Source of the DNA: Caldilineaceae bacterium
GTDB taxonomy: Bacteria > Chloroflexota > Anaerolineae > Caldilineales > Caldilineaceae
Assembly: GCA_026708085.1 (NCBI GenBank)
Contig: JAPOVP010000091.1
Coordinates: forward strand, 1-64,000
Direction: 5' to 3'
DNA length: 64,000 nt
Numbering within the stretch: the stretch's first letter is position 1; each line of letters begins with the position of its first letter. Shown piece after piece: positions 55,290 through 63,374 of this stretch. The notes under the pieces were generated by a model that was given only the letters and a program-made list of their open reading frames with translations, was not told where the DNA came from and did no database searches. A program made the position numbers and the translations under genes.

Positions 55290-55748
55290 TCACTCCTTCT
55301 CGTACCAGCCCGACCCGAAGATCAGCCCGTCATAGCGCACCATCCATGTGTGCTTACGCGCCTCGTTGCCCGTTTCCGGGTTCACGGCGAGGTAGCTGAC
55401 CCATTTTCCTTCTTCAGGCGCGCTCAGCATCTCGTCCCCAAAAAAGTAGCCGGTCGAATCCACGCGCAGCGCGGGGTCCCGCCCTCTTATATCGGCGTTG
55501 AAGTGCGCGATCGTGTACCCATCTTCGCCGATAATGACGACGTACCATTGCCCGTCCACGTTCTCGGGCGAGTTGTAGTGTTCGATTGCGGCCTGGCGGC
55601 CTTCCTGATTGTAGAAGCGGATGGCATCCTGCACGAGCGCCTGTGTGTAGGCTGCCGGTTCGTTCTTGGTGGGAATGGCAACGCAACCGGCGACAAAGAG
55701 CGCGAGGATGAGAATTAGGGGGGCAGAACGAAACACGTTTTTCTCCAT
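55290..55748 (-). CDS. Cache-domain lipoprotein, copy 1 of tandem array
   Basis: This 152-aa exported lipoprotein has signal MEKNVFRSAPLILILALFVA followed by lipobox AGC and a single cache-type sensor domain: AIRFYNQEGRQAAIEHYNSP, DGYTIAHFNADIRGRDP, GKWVSYLAVNPETGNEARKH and a C-terminal FGSGWYEKE. Cache domains bind small ligands outside the cell; here no transmembrane kinase or chemoreceptor is attached. Four paralogs lie head to tail on the minus strand with 56-64 base spacers. Confidence 0.85.
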   Translation of the reverse strand: MEKNVFRSAPLILILALFVAGCVAIPTKNEPAAYTQALVQDAIRFYNQEGRQAAIEHYNSPENVDGQWYVVIIGEDGYTIAHFNADIRGRDPALRVDSTGYFFGDEMLSAPEEGKWVSYLAVNPETGNEARKHTWMVRYDGLIFGSGWYEKE

Positions 55749-55804
55749 TTCGACTGTTTGGGACTTGGATTATCTACGATAACACTTCGATATTCCCGAC
55801 CGCA

Positions 55805-56263
55805 CTACTCCTTCTCGTACCAGCCCGACCCGAAGATCAGTCCGTCATAGCGCACGAGCCAAGTGTGCTTGCGCATCTCCGTGCCGGTTTCCGGGTTTGT
55901 GGCGAGGTAGCTGATCCATATTCCTGCCTCAGTTGCGCTCATTAAGTCATCGCCAAAGAAATAGCCGGACGAATCCACGTACAGAGCGGGATCCCGCCCT
56001 CTTATCGCCGGGTTGAAGTGCGCAATGGTGTACCCATCTTCGTCGATAATGAAGGGGTACCATGGCCCGTCCACAATTTCAGGTGAACTGTAGTGGTTGA
56101 TGGCTGCCTGGAGGCCTTCCTGGTTGTAGAAGCGGATGGCATCCTGCACGAGAGCCTTTGTGTAGGCTGCCGGTTCATTCTTGCTGGGAATGGCAACGCA
56201 ACCGGCGACAAAGAGCGCGAGGATGAGAATTAGGGGGGCACAACGAATCACGTTTTTCTCCAT
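55805..56263 (-). CDS. Cache-domain lipoprotein, copy 2 of tandem array
   Basis: This 152-aa paralog of copy 1 has the same lipoprotein signal (start MEKNVIRCAPLILILALFVA) and cache pattern, ending FGSGWYEKE. It differs most in the ligand-facing segment: INHYSSPEIVDGPWYPFIID and AHFNPAIRGRDPALYVDSSG. The upstream spacer repeats the element GATTATCTACGATA seen before copy 1, so each copy may carry its own promoter. Confidence 0.85.
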   Translation of the reverse strand: MEKNVIRCAPLILILALFVAGCVAIPSKNEPAAYTKALVQDAIRFYNQEGLQAAINHYSSPEIVDGPWYPFIIDEDGYTIAHFNPAIRGRDPALYVDSSGYFFGDDLMSATEAGIWISYLATNPETGTEMRKHTWLVRYDGLIFGSGWYEKE

Positions 56264-56321
56264 TTCGACCGTTTTAAACTTGGATTATCTACGATAGTGC
56301 ACTTCAATATTTCCGGCAGCA

Positions 56322-56786
56322 TCACTCCTTCTCGTACCAGCCCGACCCAAAGAACAGCCCGTCATGGCGCACCACCCACGTGTGCTTGCGCGTCACCTCG
56401 CCGGTATCCGGCTTGTCGTGAACATAGCTGACCCACTTGCCCACTTCGGTAGCGCTCAAAATGTCGTCACCATAAAAATAGCCGCTGGCATCTACCCGCA
56501 GCGCCGGGTCCCGCCCCACACTCTCCGGTCTGTAGTGCGCGATCGTATACCCGTCTTCACCGATAATGAAGACATACCACTGCCCGTCCACGTTTTCGGG
56601 CGAACTGTAATGGTCGATGACCGCCTGGCGCCCCTCCTCACTGTAGAGGCGGATGGCATCCTGCACGAGCGCCTGGGTGTAGGCCGCCGGTTCGTTCTTG
56701 GTTGGGATGGCGACGCAACCCGCGGCGAAGAGCGCGAGCGTAAGTGCAAGAAGTACAGTGGTGGAACGAAACACGTTTGTCTCCAT
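56322..56786 (-). CDS. Cache-domain lipoprotein, copy 3 of tandem array
   Basis: This 154-aa paralog is two residues longer in the signal region (STTVLLALTLALFAAGCVA). The cache segment has RLYSEEGRQAVIDHYSSP, AHYRPESVGRDPALRVDASG and WVSYVHDKPDTGEVTRKH, and it ends FGSGWYEKE. The divergence in the segment after DGYTIAH compared with copies 1, 2 and 4 may alter ligand choice. Confidence 0.85.
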   Translation of the reverse strand: METNVFRSTTVLLALTLALFAAGCVAIPTKNEPAAYTQALVQDAIRLYSEEGRQAVIDHYSSPENVDGQWYVFIIGEDGYTIAHYRPESVGRDPALRVDASGYFYGDDILSATEVGKWVSYVHDKPDTGEVTRKHTWVVRHDGLFFGSGWYEKE

Positions 56787-56850
56787 TTCGACTGTTATAG
56801 ACTTGGATTATCCGCTATCGTGCACTTCCTTATCCCCGGCCAGCTCAGTT

Positions 56851-57309
56851 CTATTCGTACCAGCCCGACCCGAAGAACAGCCCGTCGTGGCGTACGATCC
56901 ATGCGTGCTTACGTGTCTCCTCGCCGGTATCTGGATTGTTAAAGACGTAGCTGACCCACTTTCCTGCCTCCGTCGCGCTCAGCACGTCGTCGCCATAAAA
57001 GTAACCGGTCGAATCCACGCGCAGCGCCGGGTCCCGCCCTATCATTGCCGGGTTGAAATGAGCAATAGTGTAGCCATCTCCACCAATAATGAAAACATAC
57101 CACTGCCCGTCCACGTTGTCGGTTGAACTGTAGTGCTCGATTGCAGCTTCCCGCCCATCCTGACCGTAGAGGCGGATGGCGTCCTGCACGAGCGCCTGCG
57201 TGTAGCCTGCCGGTTCGTTCTTGGTGGGAATGGCAACGCAACCGGCGACGAGAAGCGCGAGAGCGAGAACGATAAACAGAGTGGCAGAACGTAACATGCT
57301 TTTCTCCAT
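56851..57309 (-). CDS. Cache-domain lipoprotein, copy 4 of tandem array (promoter-proximal)
   Basis: This 152-aa paralog is first in the transcriptional direction. The signal is MEKSMLRSATLFIVLALALL with VAGC lipobox. The cache segment has RLYGQDGREAAIEHYSSTDN, AHFNPAMIGRDPALRVDSTG and YVFNNPDTGEETRKH. It ends at FGSGWYE, without the terminal KE of the other copies. Confidence 0.85.
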   Translation of the reverse strand: MEKSMLRSATLFIVLALALLVAGCVAIPTKNEPAGYTQALVQDAIRLYGQDGREAAIEHYSSTDNVDGQWYVFIIGGDGYTIAHFNPAMIGRDPALRVDSTGYFYGDDVLSATEAGKWVSYVFNNPDTGEETRKHAWIVRHDGLFFGSGWYE

Positions 57310-57439
57310 AATGATCTAGTCGGTTTTGATGTATATCTCGTTTGATACCAAGACTTTCCGTGCGAATCACGCAATAGTTTCGCGCCAGTCATGTCTTCAC
57401 TTATGCATTATGAAATATGCAATATGTAACACACAAAAA

Positions 57440-57463
57440 GGCGCGTTCCCAAATTGAACGCCC
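57440..57463 (-). terminator. Terminator-like hairpin on the minus strand
   Basis: Read on the minus strand, GGGCGTTC, AATTTGG and GAACGCGCC (one bulge) are followed by five T. No minus-strand gene ends here, so it may shield the cache array from antisense transcription out of the M81 gene. The rest of 57310-57648 holds no supported gene. Confidence 0.5.
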
Positions 57464-57648
57464 ATTAGTTATCTACTTCAGTCTACTTTCATGCCCCCAT
57501 TTGAACCAACATTGGCCTTCCCCGGATACGTGGGTATAATCTTTCTGTCCATCTGTTGGTACGCGCCCATCGGAAACATCTGATACCTTCCCCACAGCAT
57601 ATGTTCGATGCGCCCCCTGCGCCAAATGGGGCCCGAAAAGGCAATCCA

Positions 57649-59157
57649 ATGACAGCCATGCGCATCGGCATCGGCTCGATCTTCCAGGAAAGCAACCAGT
57701 TCGCCGCCACGCAGACCGATCTGGCCCTCTTTCGCAACTCCTATGTCCATGAAGGCGATGCCCTCCTCCAACTGGCCGGCACCGACTGCGAAGTCGCCGG
57801 CATCCTCGCCGTCTGTGAACAAGAGGGCGCGCAGCCGCTCCCCCTGCTGGCCGCGCGCAGCGTCTCCGGCGGCGTCCTCACCGATGCCTGCTACACCCAA
57901 CTGAAGGAAACGCTCCTGGCCCGCCTGCGCGCCGTCCTCCCACTTGACGGCCTCATCCTCGCCATGCACGGCTCCATGGTCACCGCCTCACATGAGGACC
58001 CGGAGGGCGACATACTCGATGCCGTGCGCCAGATCTTGGGGCCGGTGTTGCCAATCGTCATGACGCTCGACCTGCACGCGCACGTCACCCCGCGCATGGT
58101 AAATCAGGCCACCGCCCTCGTCTCTTTCACCCACTATCCCCACGACGACACCTACTCCACCGGCGAACGCGGCGCCAGCCTGCTGCTGCAGGCAGCAAGA
58201 GGCGAAATCACACCGGTGACCGCCCTCGCCAAGGTCCCCATCATCTGCGGCGCCTGCAACGGCCAGACCGCTGGCGACGGGCCCATGGCCCACCTCACCC
58301 GCCGCGCCCGGCGCCTCGAAAATGAGCCCGCCATCCTCTCCGTATCCTGTTTCCAGGTCCACCCTTATAACGATCTGCCCGGCATGGGCTGCGGCGCCGT
58401 CGTCGTGACCGACAATGACCCCGCCCTGGCCGCGCACGAGGCGCAACTGCTCGCCGCCGAGTTCTGGCAGCGGCGCTGGGCCTTCGAGGTAGAGCATCTG
58501 CCCGTCGCCGAGGCCGTCGCCCGCGGCCGCCAGGTCGAAGGGGGACCCGTGCTCCTGGTCGACACCGCCGACTGCGCCGGCGGCGGCGCACCCGGCGACA
58601 GCGTCGCCCTCCTGCGCGAGCTACTGGCGCTGGGGCTGGACGAGCCCGCCCTTCTCATGGTCGTCGATCCCGCCGCCGCCCAGGCCTGCGCCCGCGCCGG
58701 CATCGGTCACACCGTCAGCCTGCAGGTCGGCTACAGCCTCGACCCCGCCTGGGGCCGGCCCGTCGCCGTCACCGGCACCGTGCGCCGCCTCAGCGACGGC
58801 GCCTTCCGCTACGACGGCGGCCTCTTTGGCGGCACCTGGGCCTCGATGGGTCTCTCCGCCGTCCTCCGGATCGGCAGCATCGACCTTCTGGTCATGTCGC
58901 AGCCCACCTACGACTGGGGCCATGAGCAGTTCCGCAGCGTCGGCATGGATGTAAGCCAGGCCAAGTTCATCGGCGTCAAGAATCCAATGAACTACCGCCA
59001 CGCCTATCGCAACCTGATGAAGGCCGCCTATATCGTCGACACGCCCGGCCCGACCCCCGCCCACGTGCGCAACCTGACCTTTGAGCGCATGCAGCGGCCC
59101 TTTTTCCCTCTTGACGAAGAGATTCCCGACCTTGAGATCCCGGTAGTCGTCAGCTGA
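57649..59157 (+). CDS. M81 family metallopeptidase (MlrC-like)
   Basis: This 502-aa cytoplasmic protein is related to microcystinase C (MlrC), a zinc peptidase acting on linearised peptides with unusual residues. The N-terminus MRIGIGSIFQESNQFA is characteristic. Candidate metal-binding stretches are LILAMHGSMV, MTLDLHAHVT and FTHYPHDDTYSTGERG; GDSVALLRELLALG and the C-terminal MlrC domain follow. ATG at 57649 (MTAMRIG) is chosen with AAAAGG upstream; 57556 would add unrelated residues. It heads a plus-strand run of catabolic genes. Confidence 0.9.
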   Translation: MTAMRIGIGSIFQESNQFAATQTDLALFRNSYVHEGDALLQLAGTDCEVAGILAVCEQEGAQPLPLLAARSVSGGVLTDACYTQLKETLLARLRAVLPLDGLILAMHGSMVTASHEDPEGDILDAVRQILGPVLPIVMTLDLHAHVTPRMVNQATALVSFTHYPHDDTYSTGERGASLLLQAARGEITPVTALAKVPIICGACNGQTAGDGPMAHLTRRARRLENEPAILSVSCFQVHPYNDLPGMGCGAVVVTDNDPALAAHEAQLLAAEFWQRRWAFEVEHLPVAEAVARGRQVEGGPVLLVDTADCAGGGAPGDSVALLRELLALGLDEPALLMVVDPAAAQACARAGIGHTVSLQVGYSLDPAWGRPVAVTGTVRRLSDGAFRYDGGLFGGTWASMGLSAVLRIGSIDLLVMSQPTYDWGHEQFRSVGMDVSQAKFIGVKNPMNYRHAYRNLMKAAYIVDTPGPTPAHVRNLTFERMQRPFFPLDEEIPDLEIPVVVS

Positions 59158-59184
59158 GGACGATCCGCGAAGGAACACTTGAAA

Positions 59185-59544
59185 ATGAATGCTGCCGCCC
59201 AACAACTGGAAGAATGTATCCAACAACTCAAAAAGGGAGAACTCACTGAAGAGCGGCTGCGGGACTTGGGCAAGACGCTGCAGGAGAACGGCACCAGACG
59301 CCAGAGTCTCCTCTACCTGCAGACCGCAACCACCGCCGTCACCTCCGACGTGATCGGCATGCTCCAGGTCGCCGGCGGCGAGGTCTCCGACGGCCCCTTC
59401 GACCCCGCCGACTGGCCCTACAAGACCGTACTCGACGCCATCAACGCCGGCTGGCGCGTGATCCGCTTTCCCGCTCAGCTCTTGTCCAGCCACAGCCCCG
59501 ATCGGCACGTCACCTGCGAGTTCATTCTGGAGAAGTGGGAATAA
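59185..59544 (+). CDS. Hypothetical protein (119 aa)
   Basis: No family was recognised. An N-terminal helical half (QQLEECIQQLKKGELTEERL) precedes a mixed half with KTVLDAINAGWRVIRFPAQL and a C-terminal CEFILEKWE. The likely start is ATG 59185; TTG 59179 has a slightly closer AAGGA. The stop is directly followed by the ATG of the VOC gene (TAA-ATG), so the two are probably made together. Confidence 0.75.
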   Translation: MNAAAQQLEECIQQLKKGELTEERLRDLGKTLQENGTRRQSLLYLQTATTAVTSDVIGMLQVAGGEVSDGPFDPADWPYKTVLDAINAGWRVIRFPAQLLSSHSPDRHVTCEFILEKWE

Positions 59545-59955
59545 ATGGAAGCCGCCCTCTGGAACATCGGCATGAAAGTCGATGACATGGAAAGCGAGAT
59601 CACCTTCTGGCAAGAGCTCGGCGCCAAGCTGGTTCTGCGCGAGAAGTTCACCGCGCCCGGCGGCGAGGACGTCGACTACGCCTTCGTCGACTTCGGTGGC
59701 ACACGTATATTCCTCACGCCCAAAACGGTCTTCGAGGACAAGCTCGGCCACACACTGATGCCCGGCCTCACGCACGCCGTCTTCGAAGTCGAGGACCTGG
59801 ACAAGGAGTACGAACGGCTCACCGCCATGGGCCTCGAGGTCCTGGTCGAACGCGTCGAGATCAGCGCCGCCTTCGGCTCGCGCCGCCTGGCATTCTTCCG
59901 CTCACCCAACGGTATGGTTTTCGAAATTCTGCAGATTCTTGAAGCCAAAATCTGA
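59545..59955 (+). CDS. VOC (glyoxalase/bleomycin resistance/dioxygenase) superfamily protein
   Basis: This 136-aa protein has two beta-alpha-beta-beta-beta modules: WNIGMKVDDMESEITFWQEL and the second module starting THAVFEVEDLDKEYERL, ending FFRSPNGMVFEILQI with the terminal metal-site Glu. The metal is coordinated in dimers of such proteins; here the first-module His is not obvious. Its role is probably an isomerase or lyase step with its catabolic neighbours. Confidence 0.87.
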   Translation: MEAALWNIGMKVDDMESEITFWQELGAKLVLREKFTAPGGEDVDYAFVDFGGTRIFLTPKTVFEDKLGHTLMPGLTHAVFEVEDLDKEYERLTAMGLEVLVERVEISAAFGSRRLAFFRSPNGMVFEILQILEAKI

Positions 59956-60000
59956 CAATGACGCGCATGGCTTTCGTCAATGCCATGCAGGAGGTACCCA

Positions 60001-60840
60001 ATGACGCAGGCAGCCCTTCGCGCGACCGCTGACATCAGGCCCACGCTGACCGACGACGAGGTCCTGGAATTCTGCAAAACCGGCCTCCTCACGCTCGAAG
60101 GCGTGATCCCGGACGCCACCAACCGCTGGGTTTTCGATTATCTTGACGAAGAGGAAGCCGACCCCCATCAGCTCGTGCGCGACGAGCGCTTCATCGACGA
60201 AGTCCTGCTCCATCCCGCCGTCGCCGGCGTCGTCCGCTCCCTGCTCGGCGCCGGCTTCCAGCTCCCCGAATGGATGGCCAACCACCGCCTCGTCGGGCCG
60301 GAAGCAGCCCGTTACTGGCACATCGACGCCGGCTCCGACTTCGAGCGCGCCTGCAACCTGCTCCAGGTCTTCTACATCCCCCAGTCCAATAGCATCGAGA
60401 TGGGCCCCACCCTCTTCCTGCCCGGCTCCCACCTCGTGCCCATCGCCCGCGAGGACATCGAGCGCTTCGGCAACCTGACCGGCCAGGTCGCCACCACCGC
60501 GCCCGCCGGCTCCGTCTTCGTCACCGCCTACTCCATCTGGCACCGCCAGCCCGACAAGGTCGATCAGTCGACCCGCAACCTCCTCAAATGGGTCTACTGG
60601 CGCACAGTGCCGCCCGCGCGCGACTGGCTCGCCCGCCCCGACTTCGATTTCCGCGCCGCCGACTACTCCTTCACCAGCAGCTACTTCTGCGGCGGCCACC
60701 GCAAATGGCAGTCGGTCCCCCGCGTCGCCGAAATGTTCTACTGGCTCTGCGGCAAAGCCGACGAGTTCCACACAGTCGGCGGCTCCGGCTGGCCCTACTC
60801 CTCCTCCGACCCGGGAACATGGTCCCAACAGCGTCAATAA
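60001..60840 (+). CDS. Phytanoyl-CoA dioxygenase family protein
   Basis: This 279-aa Fe(II)/2-oxoglutarate-dependent dioxygenase has the double-stranded beta-helix iron triad: HID within ARYWHIDAGSDF for the first two ligands, and the distal His in TAYSIWHRQP. It also has LLQVFYIPQSN and FLPGSHLVPI typical of PhyH proteins. ATG at 60001 is fixed by CAGGAGGT. A paralogous PhyH gene follows after the tandem-repeat block. The substrate is unknown. Confidence 0.9.
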   Translation: MTQAALRATADIRPTLTDDEVLEFCKTGLLTLEGVIPDATNRWVFDYLDEEEADPHQLVRDERFIDEVLLHPAVAGVVRSLLGAGFQLPEWMANHRLVGPEAARYWHIDAGSDFERACNLLQVFYIPQSNSIEMGPTLFLPGSHLVPIAREDIERFGNLTGQVATTAPAGSVFVTAYSIWHRQPDKVDQSTRNLLKWVYWRTVPPARDWLARPDFDFRAADYSFTSSYFCGGHRKWQSVPRVAEMFYWLCGKADEFHTVGGSGWPYSSSDPGTWSQQRQ

Positions 60841-60948
60841 CACCAGGGCCCGTTCACGCCTATAACAACAGCGACCAGCTGGAGCAAAGTGCAGCAGATC
60901 CATCAAGGACCGCGCAGTCAGGCAAAGAAAACCCGATCCCCCCTTGCC

Positions 60949-61312
60949 GTTCTTCGCGCCCCTTCGCGTGACTCCGCGGATCAAAGCAAGGTGTTCTTCG
61001 TGGCCCTTCGTGGACAAAAGGTGTTCTTCGCGCCCCTTCGCGCAACTTCGCGGATCAAAGAGAGGTGTTCTTCGCGGTCCTTCGTGGCCCTTCGTGGAAG
61101 AAGGTGTTCTTCGCGCCCCTTCGCGTGCCTTCGCGGATCAAGGCAAGGTGTTCTTCGCGGTCCTTCGTGGCCCTTCGTGGAAGAAGGTGTTCTTCGCGCC
61201 CCTTCGCGTGCCTTCGCGGATCAAGGCAAGGTGTTCTTCGCGGTCCTTCGTGGTCCTTCGTGGACAAAAGGTGTTCTTCGCGCCCCTTCGCGTGCCTTCG
61301 CGGATCGATCAG
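60949..61312. repeat. Tandem array of about 83-bp CTTCGCG repeats
   Basis: Units begin GTGTTCTTCGCGCCCCTTCG at 61021, 61104, 61187 and 61271 (periods 83, 83, 84), with a shorter unit from 60949. Each contains a CCTTCGCGGATCAA half and a GTCCTTCGTGGCCCTTCGTG half. The array ends in GCGGATCGATCAG, like the single copy at 22192. All reading frames through it are low-complexity and not genes. It fills the gap between two PhyH genes. Confidence 0.9.
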
Positions 61313-61364
61313 TTCTGCAAAACCCGCCAAATCGCGCACCTGTTCCATTTGTGGAGATCAAACC

Positions 61365-62156
61365 ATGAACCTCACCACCGCCCAAATTGCACAGTTCGAC
61401 CAGCAGGGCTACCTGTTCTTCCCCGATCTCCTCGACAGCGACGAAGTCGCCGTCCTCCAGCAAGCCCTGCCGGACATCCTCAGCCGCCCAGGGCCCGAGA
61501 TCATCCCCGAAAAGGATGACCCCTCCTCAGTCAGGCTTGCCTTTGGCGCCCATACCTACTCCGAACCCTTCCGCTGCCTGACCCTCCTCCCCCGCCTCCT
61601 GGACCCGGTTCGCCAGCTCCTGCGCGACGACGTCTATCTCCATCAGAGTCGCCTCAACCCCAAACAGGGCTTCGGCGGCGGCGCCTCCTGGGACTGGCAT
61701 CAGGACTACCCGCCCTGGCATTCCATCGACGGCATGCCCGAACCCAACTGCATCATGGTATCCGTCTTCATCGACGACTGCACCCCGGTCACCTCTCCCC
61801 TCCTGATCGTGCCCGGCTCGCAGCGCCACGGGCTCCTCGACGCCCGTCTCCACAAGGACGCCGCCGGCAGAGGCTACGCCCTGCACCATATCGACCATGC
61901 CACCTTCGAACGCCTCGCGGCCGAGAACGGGATCGAAGCCCTGGTCGGGCCCGCGGGATCCGTCGCCTTCATCCATTGCAACGTGCTCCACGGTTCCGCC
62001 AACAACGTCTCCCCCTGGCGCCGCGCCATCATGTACCTGATCTACAACGCCGTCAGCAACGCCTGCACCGGCGCCGAGCGCCCCTGGTATCAGAACAACC
62101 GCGACTTCACGCCCCTCAGCCCGCTCGCCGACAGCAGTGTGAAGGCGCTGGCATGA
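61365..62156 (+). CDS. Phytanoyl-CoA dioxygenase family protein
   Basis: This 263-aa Fe(II)/2-oxoglutarate dioxygenase has iron ligands HQD in WDWHQDYPPWH and the distal His in FIHCNVLHGSANN, with the 2-oxoglutarate Arg following in PWRRAIMYLIYN. It begins with NLTTAQIAQFDQQGYLFFPD, the classical PhyH start. ATG at 61365 with GTGGAG upstream is chosen; the frame runs open into the repeat array but that part is spurious. It is 46 bases before the Ldh-family gene. Confidence 0.92.
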   Translation: MNLTTAQIAQFDQQGYLFFPDLLDSDEVAVLQQALPDILSRPGPEIIPEKDDPSSVRLAFGAHTYSEPFRCLTLLPRLLDPVRQLLRDDVYLHQSRLNPKQGFGGGASWDWHQDYPPWHSIDGMPEPNCIMVSVFIDDCTPVTSPLLIVPGSQRHGLLDARLHKDAAGRGYALHHIDHATFERLAAENGIEALVGPAGSVAFIHCNVLHGSANNVSPWRRAIMYLIYNAVSNACTGAERPWYQNNRDFTPLSPLADSSVKALA

Positions 62157-62202
62157 GCCGCAGCTACTGGATTCCCCAGCACACCCACCTGGAGCCATCT
62201 AC

Positions 62203-63252
62203 ATGAAATACCTGACCGCCGACCAGCTGCAAGACATCTGCACCCGCATCCTCGACGCCGCCGGCTCCCCCCACGCCGAGTCCGAAACCGTCTGCGAGGT
62301 GCTCGTGCGCGCCAACCTGTTTGGACACGACTCGCACGGCGTCATGCGCATACCGCAATACGTCGGCCAGATTCGCAGCGGCGCCATCCGTCCCGGCACC
62401 CCCATCGAGATCGAACGCGAGACACCCGCCTCCGCCGTCATCCAGGCCCACCAGGGCTGGGGCATGGTCATCGCACGTCAGGCCATGCGCCTCGCCATCG
62501 AAAAGGCGCGCCAGGTTGCCGTCGGCACCGTCGTCGTACGCGGCAGCCAGCACGTCGGCCGCGTGGGCGAATACCCCACCATGGCCGCAGAGGAAGGTAT
62601 GATCGGCATGGCCGTCGTCAACTCCTACGGCACCACCGGCTCGGTCGCCCCCTTTGGCGGCGCCGAACGGCGGCTCTCCCCCAACCCCATCGCCTTCGCC
62701 ATGCCCAGCGGCGGGCCCTGGCCCGTCATGGTCGACATCACCACCTCGGTATTCCCCGAAGGCAAAATCCGCGTCACCCGCTACGCCGGCAAACAGCTGC
62801 CCGAAGGCGTAATCGTCGACGCCGACGGCAACCCCACCACCGACCCGGCCGCCTTCTACGGCTCCCCGCCGGGTGCCCTCCTGCCCCTGGGCGGGATCGT
62901 CGGCCACAAGGGCTTTGCCCTCGGCATCGTCGCCGAGCTGCTCGCCGGCGCCCTCTCCGGCGCCGGCGTCACCGGCAAAGAGAGGGACGTGACCGGCAAC
63001 GGCGTTTACTTCCAAGCCATCAACATCGACGCCCTGCTCCCCTACGACGACTTCATCCACACCGTCCAGGAGCAGATCGCCTGGGTAAAGTCGGCCCGCC
63101 CCCAACCCGGCGTCAGCGAAGTCCTCTTCCCCGGCGAACCCGAATACCGCACCGCGCAGCAACGCAGCGCCCACGGCATCCCCGTCGAAGACAGCATCTG
63201 GCACGAAATCACCGAAACCGCAGACACCCTCGGCGTCAAAATCGAAGCCTGA
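62203..63252 (+). CDS. Ldh family oxidoreductase (malate/L-lactate dehydrogenase type)
   Basis: This 349-aa NAD(P)H-dependent 2-oxoacid reductase belongs to the LDH2/MDHG family, not the Rossmann LDH. It has ANLFGHDSHGVMRIPQYVGQ with the catalytic His, GWGMVIARQAM, VVVRGSQHVGRVGEY, PNPIAFAMPSG and GHKGFALGIVAELLAGALSG, the last with the conserved Lys. Start is ATG 62203 with GGAG nine bases upstream. It probably oxidises or reduces a 2-hydroxy/2-oxo acid produced by the adjacent pathway. Confidence 0.92.
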   Translation: MKYLTADQLQDICTRILDAAGSPHAESETVCEVLVRANLFGHDSHGVMRIPQYVGQIRSGAIRPGTPIEIERETPASAVIQAHQGWGMVIARQAMRLAIEKARQVAVGTVVVRGSQHVGRVGEYPTMAAEEGMIGMAVVNSYGTTGSVAPFGGAERRLSPNPIAFAMPSGGPWPVMVDITTSVFPEGKIRVTRYAGKQLPEGVIVDADGNPTTDPAAFYGSPPGALLPLGGIVGHKGFALGIVAELLAGALSGAGVTGKERDVTGNGVYFQAINIDALLPYDDFIHTVQEQIAWVKSARPQPGVSEVLFPGEPEYRTAQQRSAHGIPVEDSIWHEITETADTLGVKIEA

Positions 63253-63322
63253 CCCGCCCCGCCCCTCCGTGTTTGATGCCCCACCACTTACATGGCATCA
63301 TAAGTACCAACACGCGAGCCGT

Positions 63323-63356
63323 CCACTAACCACTAACCACTGACCACTAACCACTG
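63323..63356. repeat. Short heptamer-type repeat (CCACTAACCACTAACC)
   Basis: Tandem CCACTAA/CCACTGA units end 18 bases before the start codon of the D-2-hydroxyacid dehydrogenase gene. Same family as 9774, 12436 and 23851. Confidence 0.8.
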
Positions 63357-63374
63357 CTTTCCGAGGTTCAGACA

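Noticed and set aside
60949-61312. Possible CRISPR array
   Set aside because: Units of 83 bases are nearly identical over their whole length, so there are no unique spacers, and no cas genes are present.
60889-61368. Plus-strand frame of 159 codons across the tandem repeats
   Set aside because: It encodes only repeated VFFAPLR/SRAFADQ-type low-complexity units derived from the 83-bp repeat.
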